From: Patescibacteria group bacterium
GTDB taxonomy: Bacteria > Patescibacteriota > Microgenomatia > UBA1400 > PJMF01
Length of the DNA: 14,192 nt
Reading direction: 5' to 3'
Assembly: GCA_018816485.1 (NCBI GenBank)
Contig: JAHIVL010000037.1
Span: forward strand, 1-14,192
The notes beneath the pieces are model-generated. The model was not told the DNA's origin, did no database searches, and worked only from the letters and a program-made list of their open reading frames with translations. Made by a program: the position numbers and the translations under genes. Of the stretch, positions 7,045 through 14,192 are shown in pieces (the stretch's first letter is position 1; every line of letters begins with the position of its first letter).

Positions 7045-7698
7045 ATGAGACAAATTAACGAACAAGAAATACTAAATTCAATATTGGCTAGAGAGGAAAG
7101 CAGAAACTTTGAGTTCAAACCTGGTTTTCAATGGACAGAATTGAAGAGCAGAAAGTTGAAGGAGGAAGTAATAAAGTCAATAGTTGCAATGTCTAATACG
7201 CCTTCAGGTGGAGATATTGTTTTAGGCATAGTATGGAATCAAAGAATACGGAGGCATGAGCCCAGGGGTGTAAATTCTAAACATTTAACTTATTTTACTG
7301 AGAATTATGAGCAAATTGAGCAACAAATTCACAAAATTTGTTCCCAAACGCCCGATTTTGAAATTCAGTGGGGTGAGGCACGAATAGAAAAAGGCAAACC
7401 TAGAAAGAGATTTATACGCATAAGAGTTACAGAATTCTCAATTTATCCAATATTAACCATTGATCATGGCAAAGAAAGAGAAGACACCGGAACAAAAGAT
7501 TTTGTTATCAAAGAAGACACGTTGTATGTGCGTACTAAAAAAGCCACATGGTCAAGTCGTAAAGCAACCTGGAAAGAATTTGAAGAAGTTATAAGACTAA
7601 CTGCCGATAAATATAGGAAACAACTCAAGGTCAGGGGTTATGTCAAACTTGATTCTTTGAGCGTGAGATTAAAAGAAGAAAGAGAAGATTATGAGTAA
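7045..7698 (+). CDS. Schlafen/AlbA_2-domain putative DNA-binding or nuclease-like protein
   Basis: This 217-residue protein carries the AlbA_2 (Schlafen-type) domain over about residues 8-170. The hallmark parts are E(S)RNFEFKPGFQW near 18-29, then VIKSIVAMSNTPSGGDIVLG near 43-62, with the small-residue turn typical of this fold. A later block (FIRIRVTEFSIYPI, then DTLYVRTKKATWSS) completes the domain. AlbA_2 proteins in bacteria are usually annotated as ATP-binding or transcriptional regulators. Related Schlafen domains cut RNA, but no catalytic triad can be assigned here with confidence. The C-terminal 40 residues are charged. The ATG at 7045 lies inside the chimeric remnant, and the 3' end overlaps the next ATG by 8 nt, marking a gene pair. 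Confidence 0.8.
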   Translation: MRQINEQEILNSILAREESRNFEFKPGFQWTELKSRKLKEEVIKSIVAMSNTPSGGDIVLGIVWNQRIRRHEPRGVNSKHLTYFTENYEQIEQQIHKICSQTPDFEIQWGEARIEKGKPRKRFIRIRVTEFSIYPILTIDHGKEREDTGTKDFVIKEDTLYVRTKKATWSSRKATWKEFEEVIRLTADKYRKQLKVRGYVKLDSLSVRLKEEREDYE

Positions 7699-8422
7699 CT
7701 TTAAATCAACACTAGATAAAATCAAGAAACGAGGTTATTGGAAAATAGTGATAGAGCCAGTGTATCCAATAAAAAAGTTTTTTGATCATATTATTGAAGC
7801 TAAAGAGTTTATCAACGGAAATAGAATACAATTAAGAAGTTGGGATTATCCTCATTATCCCACCCGTAATGATGAAAAATCTGGAATAAACCTTCTGACC
7901 AATAGAGCAAATGGGTATATTGATTGGAATCATTTCAAAGAAGTGTGGACTTATTTTCAATCTGGTCAGTTTGTTCACGTTTTTGGATTAAGAGAAGATT
8001 GGTTTCAAGAAAGTGATTGGTTTGGATCAGAAGATAGATACAGTAAAGTGGATCCCAACACGGTTTTAGATCTTATTGGTGTTACTTTATCTATGACCGA
8101 AATATTACTTTTTCTATCTAAACTTGCTTCAGATCCAAGATATAAAGAAAAAGTACATATACAAATATCACTTAGCAATCTTGAAGGTCGGCAACTTACT
8201 GTATTTGATCCCAGAAGAGTGCCTATATTCTCGGAAAGAAAGTCAACAACCCCAAGCATTGTTGCAATAGATGATGATTTTTCCTCTGATACACTCAGTC
8301 ATGACCATTTAGCGATTGCTCGTGATGCGACAGTGGATATTATCAAGTACTTCGATTGGCCAGACCCGCCTGTCAAAGTAATAGAAGATGATCAGCAAAA
8401 ACTATTAACTAGAAGACTATGA
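7691..8422 (+). CDS. uncharacterised partner of the AlbA_2 protein
   Basis: This 243-residue soluble protein has no family name I can give. Conserved-looking blocks are RGYWKIVIEPVYPIKKF (14-30), QLRSWDYPHYPTRNDE (47-62), and a tryptophan/tyrosine-rich stretch with DWNHFKEVWTYFQSGQFVH (77-95) and REDWFQESDWFG. I recall similar proteins with the R-W-D-Y-P-H segment beside AlbA_2 proteins, so the two may form a conserved pair. The rest has a mixed strand and helix look, and there is no signal or membrane segment. It overlaps the AlbA_2 gene by 8 nt and hsdR by 4 nt (ATGA). Its position suggests it is a subunit working with the AlbA_2 protein, perhaps a sensor or scaffold. That is inference. Confidence 0.65.
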   Translation: MSNFKSTLDKIKKRGYWKIVIEPVYPIKKFFDHIIEAKEFINGNRIQLRSWDYPHYPTRNDEKSGINLLTNRANGYIDWNHFKEVWTYFQSGQFVHVFGLREDWFQESDWFGSEDRYSKVDPNTVLDLIGVTLSMTEILLFLSKLASDPRYKEKVHIQISLSNLEGRQLTVFDPRRVPIFSERKSTTPSIVAIDDDFSSDTLSHDHLAIARDATVDIIKYFDWPDPPVKVIEDDQQKLLTRRL

Positions 8423-11400
8423 AATACACAGAATCAGACTTAGAACTAGCAACATTAGAATGGCTCGAAGAGCTTGGATACTCTGTCATTGGTGGGCCAG
8501 AGATTGCCCCATCCCCAGATGGAGATCATCCAGAACGCAATAGCTATGCAGACGTTGTATTAGAAGGCAGATTAAAGACAGCTATCGTCAAATTCAATCC
8601 CAACATTCCCCAAGATGCCAAAGAAGAAGCGTTTAAAAAGGTTGTGTTGGTGGCGCATACCACCCCAAATCTCATTCTCAACAATAAAATCTTCCATTCA
8701 TATCTGCGGGATGGTGTGGATGTGGAATATATGCGGGATGACGGGACTGTTGCGGGTGACAAGGTAAAACTGGTTGACTTTGTCAATATTGAAAATAATG
8801 ACTTCTTAGCTGTTAACCAATACACTATTATCGAGAACAATGTAAATAGACGGCCCGATGTATTGATATTTATCAATGGCTTGTCCGTAGTGGTTATTGA
8901 ACTCAAAAATCCAGGAGACGAAAAGGCCACGGTTAAGAACGCATTTAACCAGATCCAAACTTATAAACAGGATATCCCTACTCTTTTTGTCTATAACGAA
9001 CTTTCGATCATCTCTGATGGAAATGAAGCCAGAGTTGGTACAATATCAGCAAACATAGAGTGGTTTACCAGATGGCGAACGGTAGATGGTAAAGAATTAG
9101 CGTCCAATGCGCTACCACAGCTGGAAGTTTTACTTCGGGGAATTTTTGATAAATCACGACTTTTGGATCTCATCTCCAACTTCATAGTCTTTGAAACTGA
9201 CGGCGAGAAAACCATCAAGAAGGCGGCGGCATATCATCAATATTTTGCCACCAATAAGGCAGTTGAAAGTACGATCAAGGCAACCCAGGAGGAGGGAGAC
9301 AGACGGGCAGGGGTGGTGTGGCATACGCAAGGATCGGGCAAGAGTTTAACTATGACATTTTATGCGGGCAAAGTTATTCAAGCTCTCAATAACCCAACAT
9401 TGGTGGTACTAACTGATAGGAATGACTTAGACAACCAACTCTTTGGGGTGTTCTCAAAATGTTCGGAACTCTTGCGACAAACTCCGAAACAGGCCGAAAC
9501 CCGAGAGGAGTTGCAAGAGTTGTTAAGAGTCGCATCGGGAGGGGTAATATTCACCACTATTCAGAAGTTTTTTCCTGAAAACGGAGAACAAACGTACCCA
9601 CAGCTTTCCGGTAGAAAAAACATTGTGGTTATTGCTGATGAGGCCCATAGAAGCCAGTACGAATTCATTAGCGGTTTTGCCAAACACATGCGGGATGCTC
9701 TCCCCAACGCTTCCTTTATTGGCTTTACTGGTACACCAGTAGAGCTAACGGATAGAAACACACGGGCGGTATTTGGTGAATATGTCGATGTGTACGATGT
9801 TACCCGCGCTGTTGAAGATCATGCGACAGTACCGATTTATTACGAAGCCAGACTAGCCAGAATTGAGTTAAAAAAAGAAGAACAACCCAAGATCGATCCA
9901 GAATTTGAAGAATTAACCGAGGGTGAAGAAGTTGAACGCAAGGAAAAATTAAAGAGTAGATGGGCGAGGCTAGAGGCATTAGTTGGATCGGAAAAACGGA
10001 TCAAATTGGTAGCCAAAGATCTAGTCGATCATTTTGAAAATAAACTAGGCGCTATTGAGGGCAAAGGCATAATAGTGGCTATGAGTCGTAGAATTGCGGT
10101 GGAGCTATACAATGAAATTATTCAACTTCGTCCCAATTGGTATAGCGATGATGACAGCAAAGGATTTTTGAAGGTGGTTATGACGGGTTCAGCAGCCGAT
10201 CCTCTCAATTATCAGCCTCATATACGGCCAAAACACGCTATGGATGCAATGGCTTTGCGGATGAAAGATCCCGACGATTCATTAAAGTTAGCGATTGTTC
10301 GTGATATGTGGCTAACTGGCTTTGATGTGCCATCTTTGCACACCATGTATATTGACAAACCGATGAAAGGACACGGATTAATGCAGGCGATTGCCCGAGT
10401 CAACCGTGTCTATAAAGACAAACAGGGCGGATTGATTGTTGACTATATTGGTATTGCTCCCGAACTAAAAGAGGCCCTTTCCTACTATACCGAAAATGAC
10501 AGACAGGAAACAGCTATCCCACAAGAAAAAGCGGTGTCGGTGATGCTTGAGAAATATGAAGTAGTTAAGGGAATGTATCACGGGTTTGATTATCAACAAT
10601 ACCTAAGCGGTACCCCAGGGGAACGAACGCAAACCATATCGGGCGCTACCGACTTTATTTTAGGATTACCCGATGGAAAGAAACGATATTTAAAATCGGT
10701 ATCTGAACTATCAAAAGCGTTTTCTTTGGCCGTACCACACGATAAAGCCATTGAAATACGGGATGAGGTTGGATTTTTCCAGATTGTTAGAAGTGCAATT
10801 TTGAAGATGGATCCACATGGCGGTGGGCCAACGGATGAAGAATACGATTTGGCAATTAAACAAATAGTATCCTCTGCTGTTACTTCTGATACCGTTATTG
10901 ACATTTACTCGGCGGCTGGAATTAAAACACCTGACATTTCTATATTCTCTGAAGAATTTTTGGCCGAAGTGAAGAATATGAAGCATAAAAACGTGGCGTT
11001 GGAACTTTTGAAAAAACTCTTAAACGACGAACTGCGAACCATGACAAAAACCAACCTTGTGAAATCACGATCATTTGCTCAGATGTTAGAAGAGACGATC
11101 CGAAAGTACCAAAACAGGACGATTGAGGCGGCACAGGTTATAGCGGGATTGTTGGATTTAGCCAAAAAGATACGGGATGATAAAAATAAAGGTAAAGCTT
11201 TGGGGCTATCAGAAGAAGAAGTGGCGTTTTATGACGCATTGGCCAATAATGAAAGTGCGGTTCAGGGATTAGGTGATACAACACTCAAAGCTATGGCGCG
11301 GGAACTCGTCGAAATGCTACGCAAAAATACCACTATAGACTGGACGATCAAAGAAAGCATCCAAGCCAAGCTACGGGTGTATATCAAACGATTATTGAAA

Positions 11401-11496
11401 AAATACCACTACCCGCCAGATAAACAGGAGGGGGCAACCAAAATCGTATTGGAACAGGCAGGATTATTGGCTAAAGATTGGTCGGGAGAGAAATAA
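8419..11496 (+). CDS. hsdR: type I restriction-modification system restriction (endonuclease/translocase) subunit HsdR
   Basis: HsdR (1025 aa) binds the HsdM/HsdS methylase, pulls unmodified DNA past it using ATP, and cuts at a distance. The N-terminal nuclease domain (about 5-220) has D147 in RPDVLIF and E161-x-K163 in VIELK. The 14- and 2-residue spacing equals that of EcoR124I (D151, E165, K167). The motor follows: Walker A QGSGKS (304-309), DEAH (407-410), GFTGTP (435-440), and motif VI QAIARVNR (656-663). The C-terminal helical part (about 780-1020) matches the DUF3387-type end. Length fits the type IC branch (EcoR124 HsdR about 1038 aa). All key motifs are intact, so it should be active. 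Its first 10 codons recur as the relic at 6960. It starts on an ATGA overlap with the preceding gene. Confidence 0.97.
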   Translation: MKYTESDLELATLEWLEELGYSVIGGPEIAPSPDGDHPERNSYADVVLEGRLKTAIVKFNPNIPQDAKEEAFKKVVLVAHTTPNLILNNKIFHSYLRDGVDVEYMRDDGTVAGDKVKLVDFVNIENNDFLAVNQYTIIENNVNRRPDVLIFINGLSVVVIELKNPGDEKATVKNAFNQIQTYKQDIPTLFVYNELSIISDGNEARVGTISANIEWFTRWRTVDGKELASNALPQLEVLLRGIFDKSRLLDLISNFIVFETDGEKTIKKAAAYHQYFATNKAVESTIKATQEEGDRRAGVVWHTQGSGKSLTMTFYAGKVIQALNNPTLVVLTDRNDLDNQLFGVFSKCSELLRQTPKQAETREELQELLRVASGGVIFTTIQKFFPENGEQTYPQLSGRKNIVVIADEAHRSQYEFISGFAKHMRDALPNASFIGFTGTPVELTDRNTRAVFGEYVDVYDVTRAVEDHATVPIYYEARLARIELKKEEQPKIDPEFEELTEGEEVERKEKLKSRWARLEALVGSEKRIKLVAKDLVDHFENKLGAIEGKGIIVAMSRRIAVELYNEIIQLRPNWYSDDDSKGFLKVVMTGSAADPLNYQPHIRPKHAMDAMALRMKDPDDSLKLAIVRDMWLTGFDVPSLHTMYIDKPMKGHGLMQAIARVNRVYKDKQGGLIVDYIGIAPELKEALSYYTENDRQETAIPQEKAVSVMLEKYEVVKGMYHGFDYQQYLSGTPGERTQTISGATDFILGLPDGKKRYLKSVSELSKAFSLAVPHDKAIEIRDEVGFFQIVRSAILKMDPHGGGPTDEEYDLAIKQIVSSAVTSDTVIDIYSAAGIKTPDISIFSEEFLAEVKNMKHKNVALELLKKLLNDELRTMTKTNLVKSRSFAQMLEETIRKYQNRTIEAAQVIAGLLDLAKKIRDDKNKGKALGLSEEEVAFYDALANNESAVQGLGDTTLKAMARELVEMLRKNTTIDWTIKESIQAKLRVYIKRLLKKYHYPPDKQEGATKIVLEQAGLLAKDWSGEK

Positions 11497-11499
11497 ATT

Positions 11500-13980
11500 A
11501 TGAAACTACCAAAAATTGAATCAGAGGGAAATAAAAAAATCATTTCTCTGTTAACGTACTTGAAAGATGGGACGCTTCGTGTGCCACGATTTCAGAGGGA
11601 TTTTGTGTGGGAGCGAAGAAAAATAGTAGCGTTACTAGACAGCATTTACAAAGAATATCCGATTGGTAGTTTTTTTCTTTGGGCAACGACCGGCAAATAC
11701 AACCTGTTTTATCGGGATTTACCCGAACTCGGAATTACCCCTGCTAAACCAAGAATCGATGAAAAGTTAAAGTTTATTCTCGATGGCCAGCAACGCATCT
11801 GTTCACTCTATGCGGCTTGGTATGGCATGAAGGTTGAGTTCAAAGATGGCAATAAGACAAAACTAGTGGACTGTTCGCAAATTTGTTTAGATCTGGACTA
11901 CTACAAAAAAGAGCCTGATGATGGTGGCAATCAATCGGTGTTTGAGGTCAAAAGAGAAAGCGAACGATATGTACCGCTATATAAGGTTCTAGGTGAAGGT
12001 CATCTGCAATTGTTTCGTACACTTACTCCTGAACGGCAGGAAGTATTTAATGAGTGTTACCAAATATTCACTACTTATCCCCTCAGTGTAGTGACTGTAT
12101 TTAATGTTGAACTGAATAATGCCAGTGTCATATTTGAAAGAATCAATCAAGGCGGGAAGAAATTATCGCTTTTCGATTTGGTAGTGGCTAGTACATGGGG
12201 TGAGGACTTTGATCTCAAGGAGAATTACATCAAACTACGGCAGAGAATCTCATCTAAGGGTTTTGGGGACATTACACCTGAGGTGGTAACTCATACAATA
12301 TCACTCATTCTTAAAGGATTTTGTAACAAGATTTACCAGCTACAGCTAAAGCAAAAGGAAATTAAGGAAAATTGGGATGAGATTGCCAATGCGATTGAAC
12401 AATCAGTTGAACATTTATCAGCCAATTTGGGTGTGCGAATATTTGAATTTACCCCATATCCATCTTTTATCCCGCTTCTTGCCTATTTGTATTTTAAAAC
12501 TGAGGGGCGGGCACTCACCAAGGAAATGACGGATGTAGTACATGAATGGTTTTGGAAAGCAGCCCTAAGTGAACGGTACACATCGTCAATGGAAAGCAAG
12601 ATGGGAGAAGATAGACGGGAAATATTCGACAAACTCTTAAATGATAAAGAAGTAAATATTAACTTTACGATCACGGCAGATGAGGAAAAGATCGCCAATA
12701 CGACGATTGGAACTAAATCGGCCCTGCGTAATGCAATCTTTTGTATGTTGGCCCGTAGAAACCCCAGACATTTCAAGACAAACGACATAATTCCGATGGA
12801 TCATAAATTTTACTCTAGTTTCAATAGCCCCGAAAAACATCACATCTTCCCCAAACGGTATTTGTCTAGAAACAAAATTGGCGGAGAAAATCTGATAGCT
12901 AACTTCTGTTTTATTCCTGCCGAACTTAACAAAGAGATACTCGATCAAAAGCCGAGCGATTATTTCGCCGGCTATCAGAAAGAAAACACAGAATTTAGCG
13001 ATACCCTTCAAACACACTTACTTACATATTCGGATGCTATCAAGGAAGACAACTATAGATTGTTTATAAAAGAGCGGGCGGAGGCAATCAAGCGAGAGTT
13101 TGAACGGTTGACGGGATCGAAAATTATTCAAATTCTTGGGGTTAATGCTAATAAGGCGTTGGATGATATTGAGATGAAATTGAGACTATTGATTAATAGC
13201 CAGTTGACAGAGAAAGTGGGCAAAGATTATTGGAATCAAGTGATTCCAGGAGACATCCGAGGCAAGGTAAAAATAAAAATTGCCGAGTATTTGCGAAAGA
13301 ATCCATACATCACAGCAGAAAAATTAGATTCATATGATCGTTTGTGCCAATGCGATGTGATGAACTACTCAAACATCATTCTTAAAAACTGGGAATACTT
13401 TGAGCCATTCTTCGGTTCCAAGTATGAGACGGAAAAGCGATTCATTACACTTAAAGATTTTAGAAATGCAGTGAAACACATCAAGGAGATAAATTTTGTA
13501 TTGCAGAAAGAAGCAGAAGCGGCAATCGAGTGGTTTTCTCAAGTATTAAGGGGTGTTAAGGGTGAGGAAGATAATGTGGAGGAAACCAAAATTAGTGTGT
13601 CTCAACCTCCAGAAATCAATGAGGAAATAATCGCTCGAGTCAAAAGTGATTTTGTTAAACAGGCAGTAGATCTTATACCTAGATGGATAGAGAAAGAATA
13701 TTCCGATGGTAAGTTATATATAAAAAGAGGGAATTCTGGTTCGCACAGAAGCATTAAGCAGGGCGAAAAACTGATCCTTTTTTATTATTATGCTAACAAA
13801 TGGGTTTATGGCGAGCTACAAATGACCACGCCTGAAGAATTAAAATCGTTAAAAGAGAATCTATCAAAGCCCGAATCAATTTTTGATCGACAGGGTCGTT
13901 ATAAGCAGGTTAGGTTTCACATAATGAATAAAAATGATCTTGAGTTGATTCTGAATATTATTAGAAAAAGAATTGAATAA
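11500..13980 (+). CDS. DUF262/HNH (GmrSD-like) nuclease with HEPN-type C-terminal domain
   Basis: This 826-residue protein belongs to the DUF262 family that includes the type IV enzyme GmrSD. The N-terminal NTP-binding domain shows RFQRDFVW (30-37), LDGQQR (94-99) and FERINQGG (212-219). The HNH-type nuclease part has HHIFP (447-451) with N464 and N468 (ENLIANFCFIP). Beyond about residue 548 is extra material that I read as a HEPN (Swt1-like) domain, ending with FRNAVKH, where R655-x4-H660 is the RNase-type motif. A last part (about 690-826), with GEKLILFYYYANKWVYGEL, is an unassigned domain. DUF262-HNH proteins cut foreign, often modified, DNA using nucleotide hydrolysis. A single protein holding both DNase and RNase centres would be unusual. 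The gene starts 3 nt after hsdR and shares its transcript. The HEPN and final-domain calls are inference. Confidence 0.85.
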   Translation: MKLPKIESEGNKKIISLLTYLKDGTLRVPRFQRDFVWERRKIVALLDSIYKEYPIGSFFLWATTGKYNLFYRDLPELGITPAKPRIDEKLKFILDGQQRICSLYAAWYGMKVEFKDGNKTKLVDCSQICLDLDYYKKEPDDGGNQSVFEVKRESERYVPLYKVLGEGHLQLFRTLTPERQEVFNECYQIFTTYPLSVVTVFNVELNNASVIFERINQGGKKLSLFDLVVASTWGEDFDLKENYIKLRQRISSKGFGDITPEVVTHTISLILKGFCNKIYQLQLKQKEIKENWDEIANAIEQSVEHLSANLGVRIFEFTPYPSFIPLLAYLYFKTEGRALTKEMTDVVHEWFWKAALSERYTSSMESKMGEDRREIFDKLLNDKEVNINFTITADEEKIANTTIGTKSALRNAIFCMLARRNPRHFKTNDIIPMDHKFYSSFNSPEKHHIFPKRYLSRNKIGGENLIANFCFIPAELNKEILDQKPSDYFAGYQKENTEFSDTLQTHLLTYSDAIKEDNYRLFIKERAEAIKREFERLTGSKIIQILGVNANKALDDIEMKLRLLINSQLTEKVGKDYWNQVIPGDIRGKVKIKIAEYLRKNPYITAEKLDSYDRLCQCDVMNYSNIILKNWEYFEPFFGSKYETEKRFITLKDFRNAVKHIKEINFVLQKEAEAAIEWFSQVLRGVKGEEDNVEETKISVSQPPEINEEIIARVKSDFVKQAVDLIPRWIEKEYSDGKLYIKRGNSGSHRSIKQGEKLILFYYYANKWVYGELQMTTPEELKSLKENLSKPESIFDRQGRYKQVRFHIMNKNDLELILNIIRKRIE

Positions 13981-14013
13981 TAAAATGAACTATTGAAAAT
14001 CAGGTTATTCAAT
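13972..14013 (+). other. AT-rich inverted repeat after the operon
   Basis: ATTGAATAA (13972-13980, including the last stop) pairs exactly with TTATTCAAT (14005-14013) across 24 nt. An alternative 7-bp hairpin is TATTGAA (13991-13997) with TTCAATA (14008-14014). Neither is G+C-rich or followed by a T tract, so this is not a clear rho-independent terminator. It may help end the operon transcript, but the evidence is thin. Confidence 0.25.
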
Positions 14014-14068
14014 ACAAAAAGAAAAATACCCTTTAACCTCTATAAATACTGCCTATAACTCATTTTCA

Positions 14069-14082
14069 AACAAATATTTGTT
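14069..14082 (+). promoter_or_regulatory. 14-bp perfect palindrome, possible operator
   Basis: AACAAATATTTGTT is a perfect 14-bp palindrome ending 5 bases before the -35 box of the promoter at 14088-14116. This placement suits a dimeric regulator. It may also be chance in A+T-rich sequence. Confidence 0.4.
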
Positions 14083-14087
14083 GACTA

Positions 14088-14116
14088 TTGACATACAGAA
14101 ACATTATTGCTAATAT
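14088..14116 (+). promoter_or_regulatory. consensus-like sigma70 promoter (TTGACA-17-TAATAT)
   Basis: The -35 box TTGACA (14088-14093) is exact, the spacer is 17 nt, and the -10 box TAATAT (14111-14116) differs from consensus at one position. This is the strongest promoter match in the window. Transcription should start near 14122-14124, directly before the ATG at 14125. The stretch 13981-14124 holds no gene. Confidence 0.75.
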
Positions 14117-14124
14117 ATTTGTAT

Positions 14125-14192
14125 ATGATACATTCATTTAGTTGCAAAAATTTCTATTCTTTTGGTGATGATTTAACCACTGTGAGTTTTGT
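14125..14192 (+). CDS. 5' end of a likely AAA-type ATP-binding protein (partial)
   Basis: The ATG at 14125 opens a frame running off the right edge, starting MIHSFSCKNFYSF. Proteins starting with M-I/L-x-S-F-x-x-x-N-F-x-S-F are typically AAA ATPases of the AAA_15/AAA_21 (SMC-like) type, which are common in defence loci such as Old-type or retron/Abi systems. Only about 22 codons are visible, so the Walker A motif is not yet in view and the call rests on the N-terminal strand pattern. The predicted transcript start is only 1-3 nt upstream, so the mRNA is probably nearly leaderless. It is separate from the upstream operon and has its own promoter. Confidence 0.6.
   Translation, partial: MIHSFSCKNFYSFGDDLTTVSF

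Larger units (their letters stand above)
6954..7058 (+). pseudogene. chimeric remnant: hsdR-like 5' end fused to hsdS-like 3' end
   Basis: This 34-codon ORF has two recognisable halves. Its first part, MTKYTKSNLKL, matches the start of HsdR at 8419 (MKYTESDLEL). Bases 6960-6987 agree with 8421-8448 at 24 of 28 positions. Its second part, IRYSLLPRLMSGKLRV, matches the HsdS C-terminus at 40 of 48 bases over 6996-7043. The two halves stay in one frame, with the join near 6988-6995. The order (hsdR head, then hsdS tail) is opposite to the operon order, as expected if the material between two operon copies was deleted. The ORF begins 1 nt after the preceding stop and overlaps the next ATG (7045) by 14 nt. 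It may therefore still pass ribosomes from one gene to the next. A function for the peptide is not evident. Confidence 0.8.

Noticed and set aside
1..14192. CRISPR arrays, tRNA or rRNA genes, insertion sequences
   Set aside because: No spaced repeats, cloverleaf-like sequence, transposase or terminal inverted repeats were seen by reading.

Overview
The window is an A+T-rich bacterial accessory region, with every recognisable gene on the + strand. TGA is used as an ordinary stop, so the code is standard. There is no rRNA, tRNA, transposase or housekeeping gene to place the organism. The mix of RhuM, Fic fragments, Ymh-type HEPN and an EcoR124-like type I system is common in uncultivated environmental bacteria, including Patescibacteria, but that placement is only a guess.

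Positions 1-2063 are a left flank with signs of decay. They hold the 3' end of an unidentified gene, an intact rhuM-type gene, and then a patchwork of broken genes. The patchwork contains a possible 5' stub at 1288, a Fic gene that has lost its catalytic core, and an unidentified C-terminal fragment that appears frameshifted in a purine-rich tract.

Positions 2064-13980 form one compact co-directional operon whose frame is a type I restriction-modification system: hsdM, hsdS and hsdR, with the HsdR catalytic spacing of EcoR124I. Other genes are nested between the hsd genes. A Ymh/HEPN protein sits between hsdM and hsdS. A DUF6602 putative nuclease plus a small membrane protein, and then a Schlafen/AlbA_2 protein plus an unnamed partner, sit between hsdS and hsdR. 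An 826-residue DUF262-HNH protein with an apparent HEPN domain follows hsdR. Neighbouring genes overlap by 4-14 nt or lie 1-4 nt apart, which suggests one transcript with coupled translation.

The most unusual feature lies between the two cargo pairs. A 34-codon ORF (6954-7058) begins with a diverged copy of the start of hsdR and ends, in the same frame, with a diverged copy of the end of hsdS. The order is therefore hsdS end, cargo 1, hsdR-like head, hsdS-like tail, cargo 2, hsdR. This is what would remain if two operons, each carrying cargo at the hsdS/hsdR junction, had been joined and the intervening hsd genes lost. It points to that junction as a site where defence cargo is gained and stacked.

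Positions 13981-14192 hold a spacer with a 14-bp palindrome and a consensus-like promoter (TTGACA, 17 nt, TAATAT). These stand directly before the first codons of a likely ATP-binding protein that runs off the window and may be translated from a nearly leaderless mRNA.
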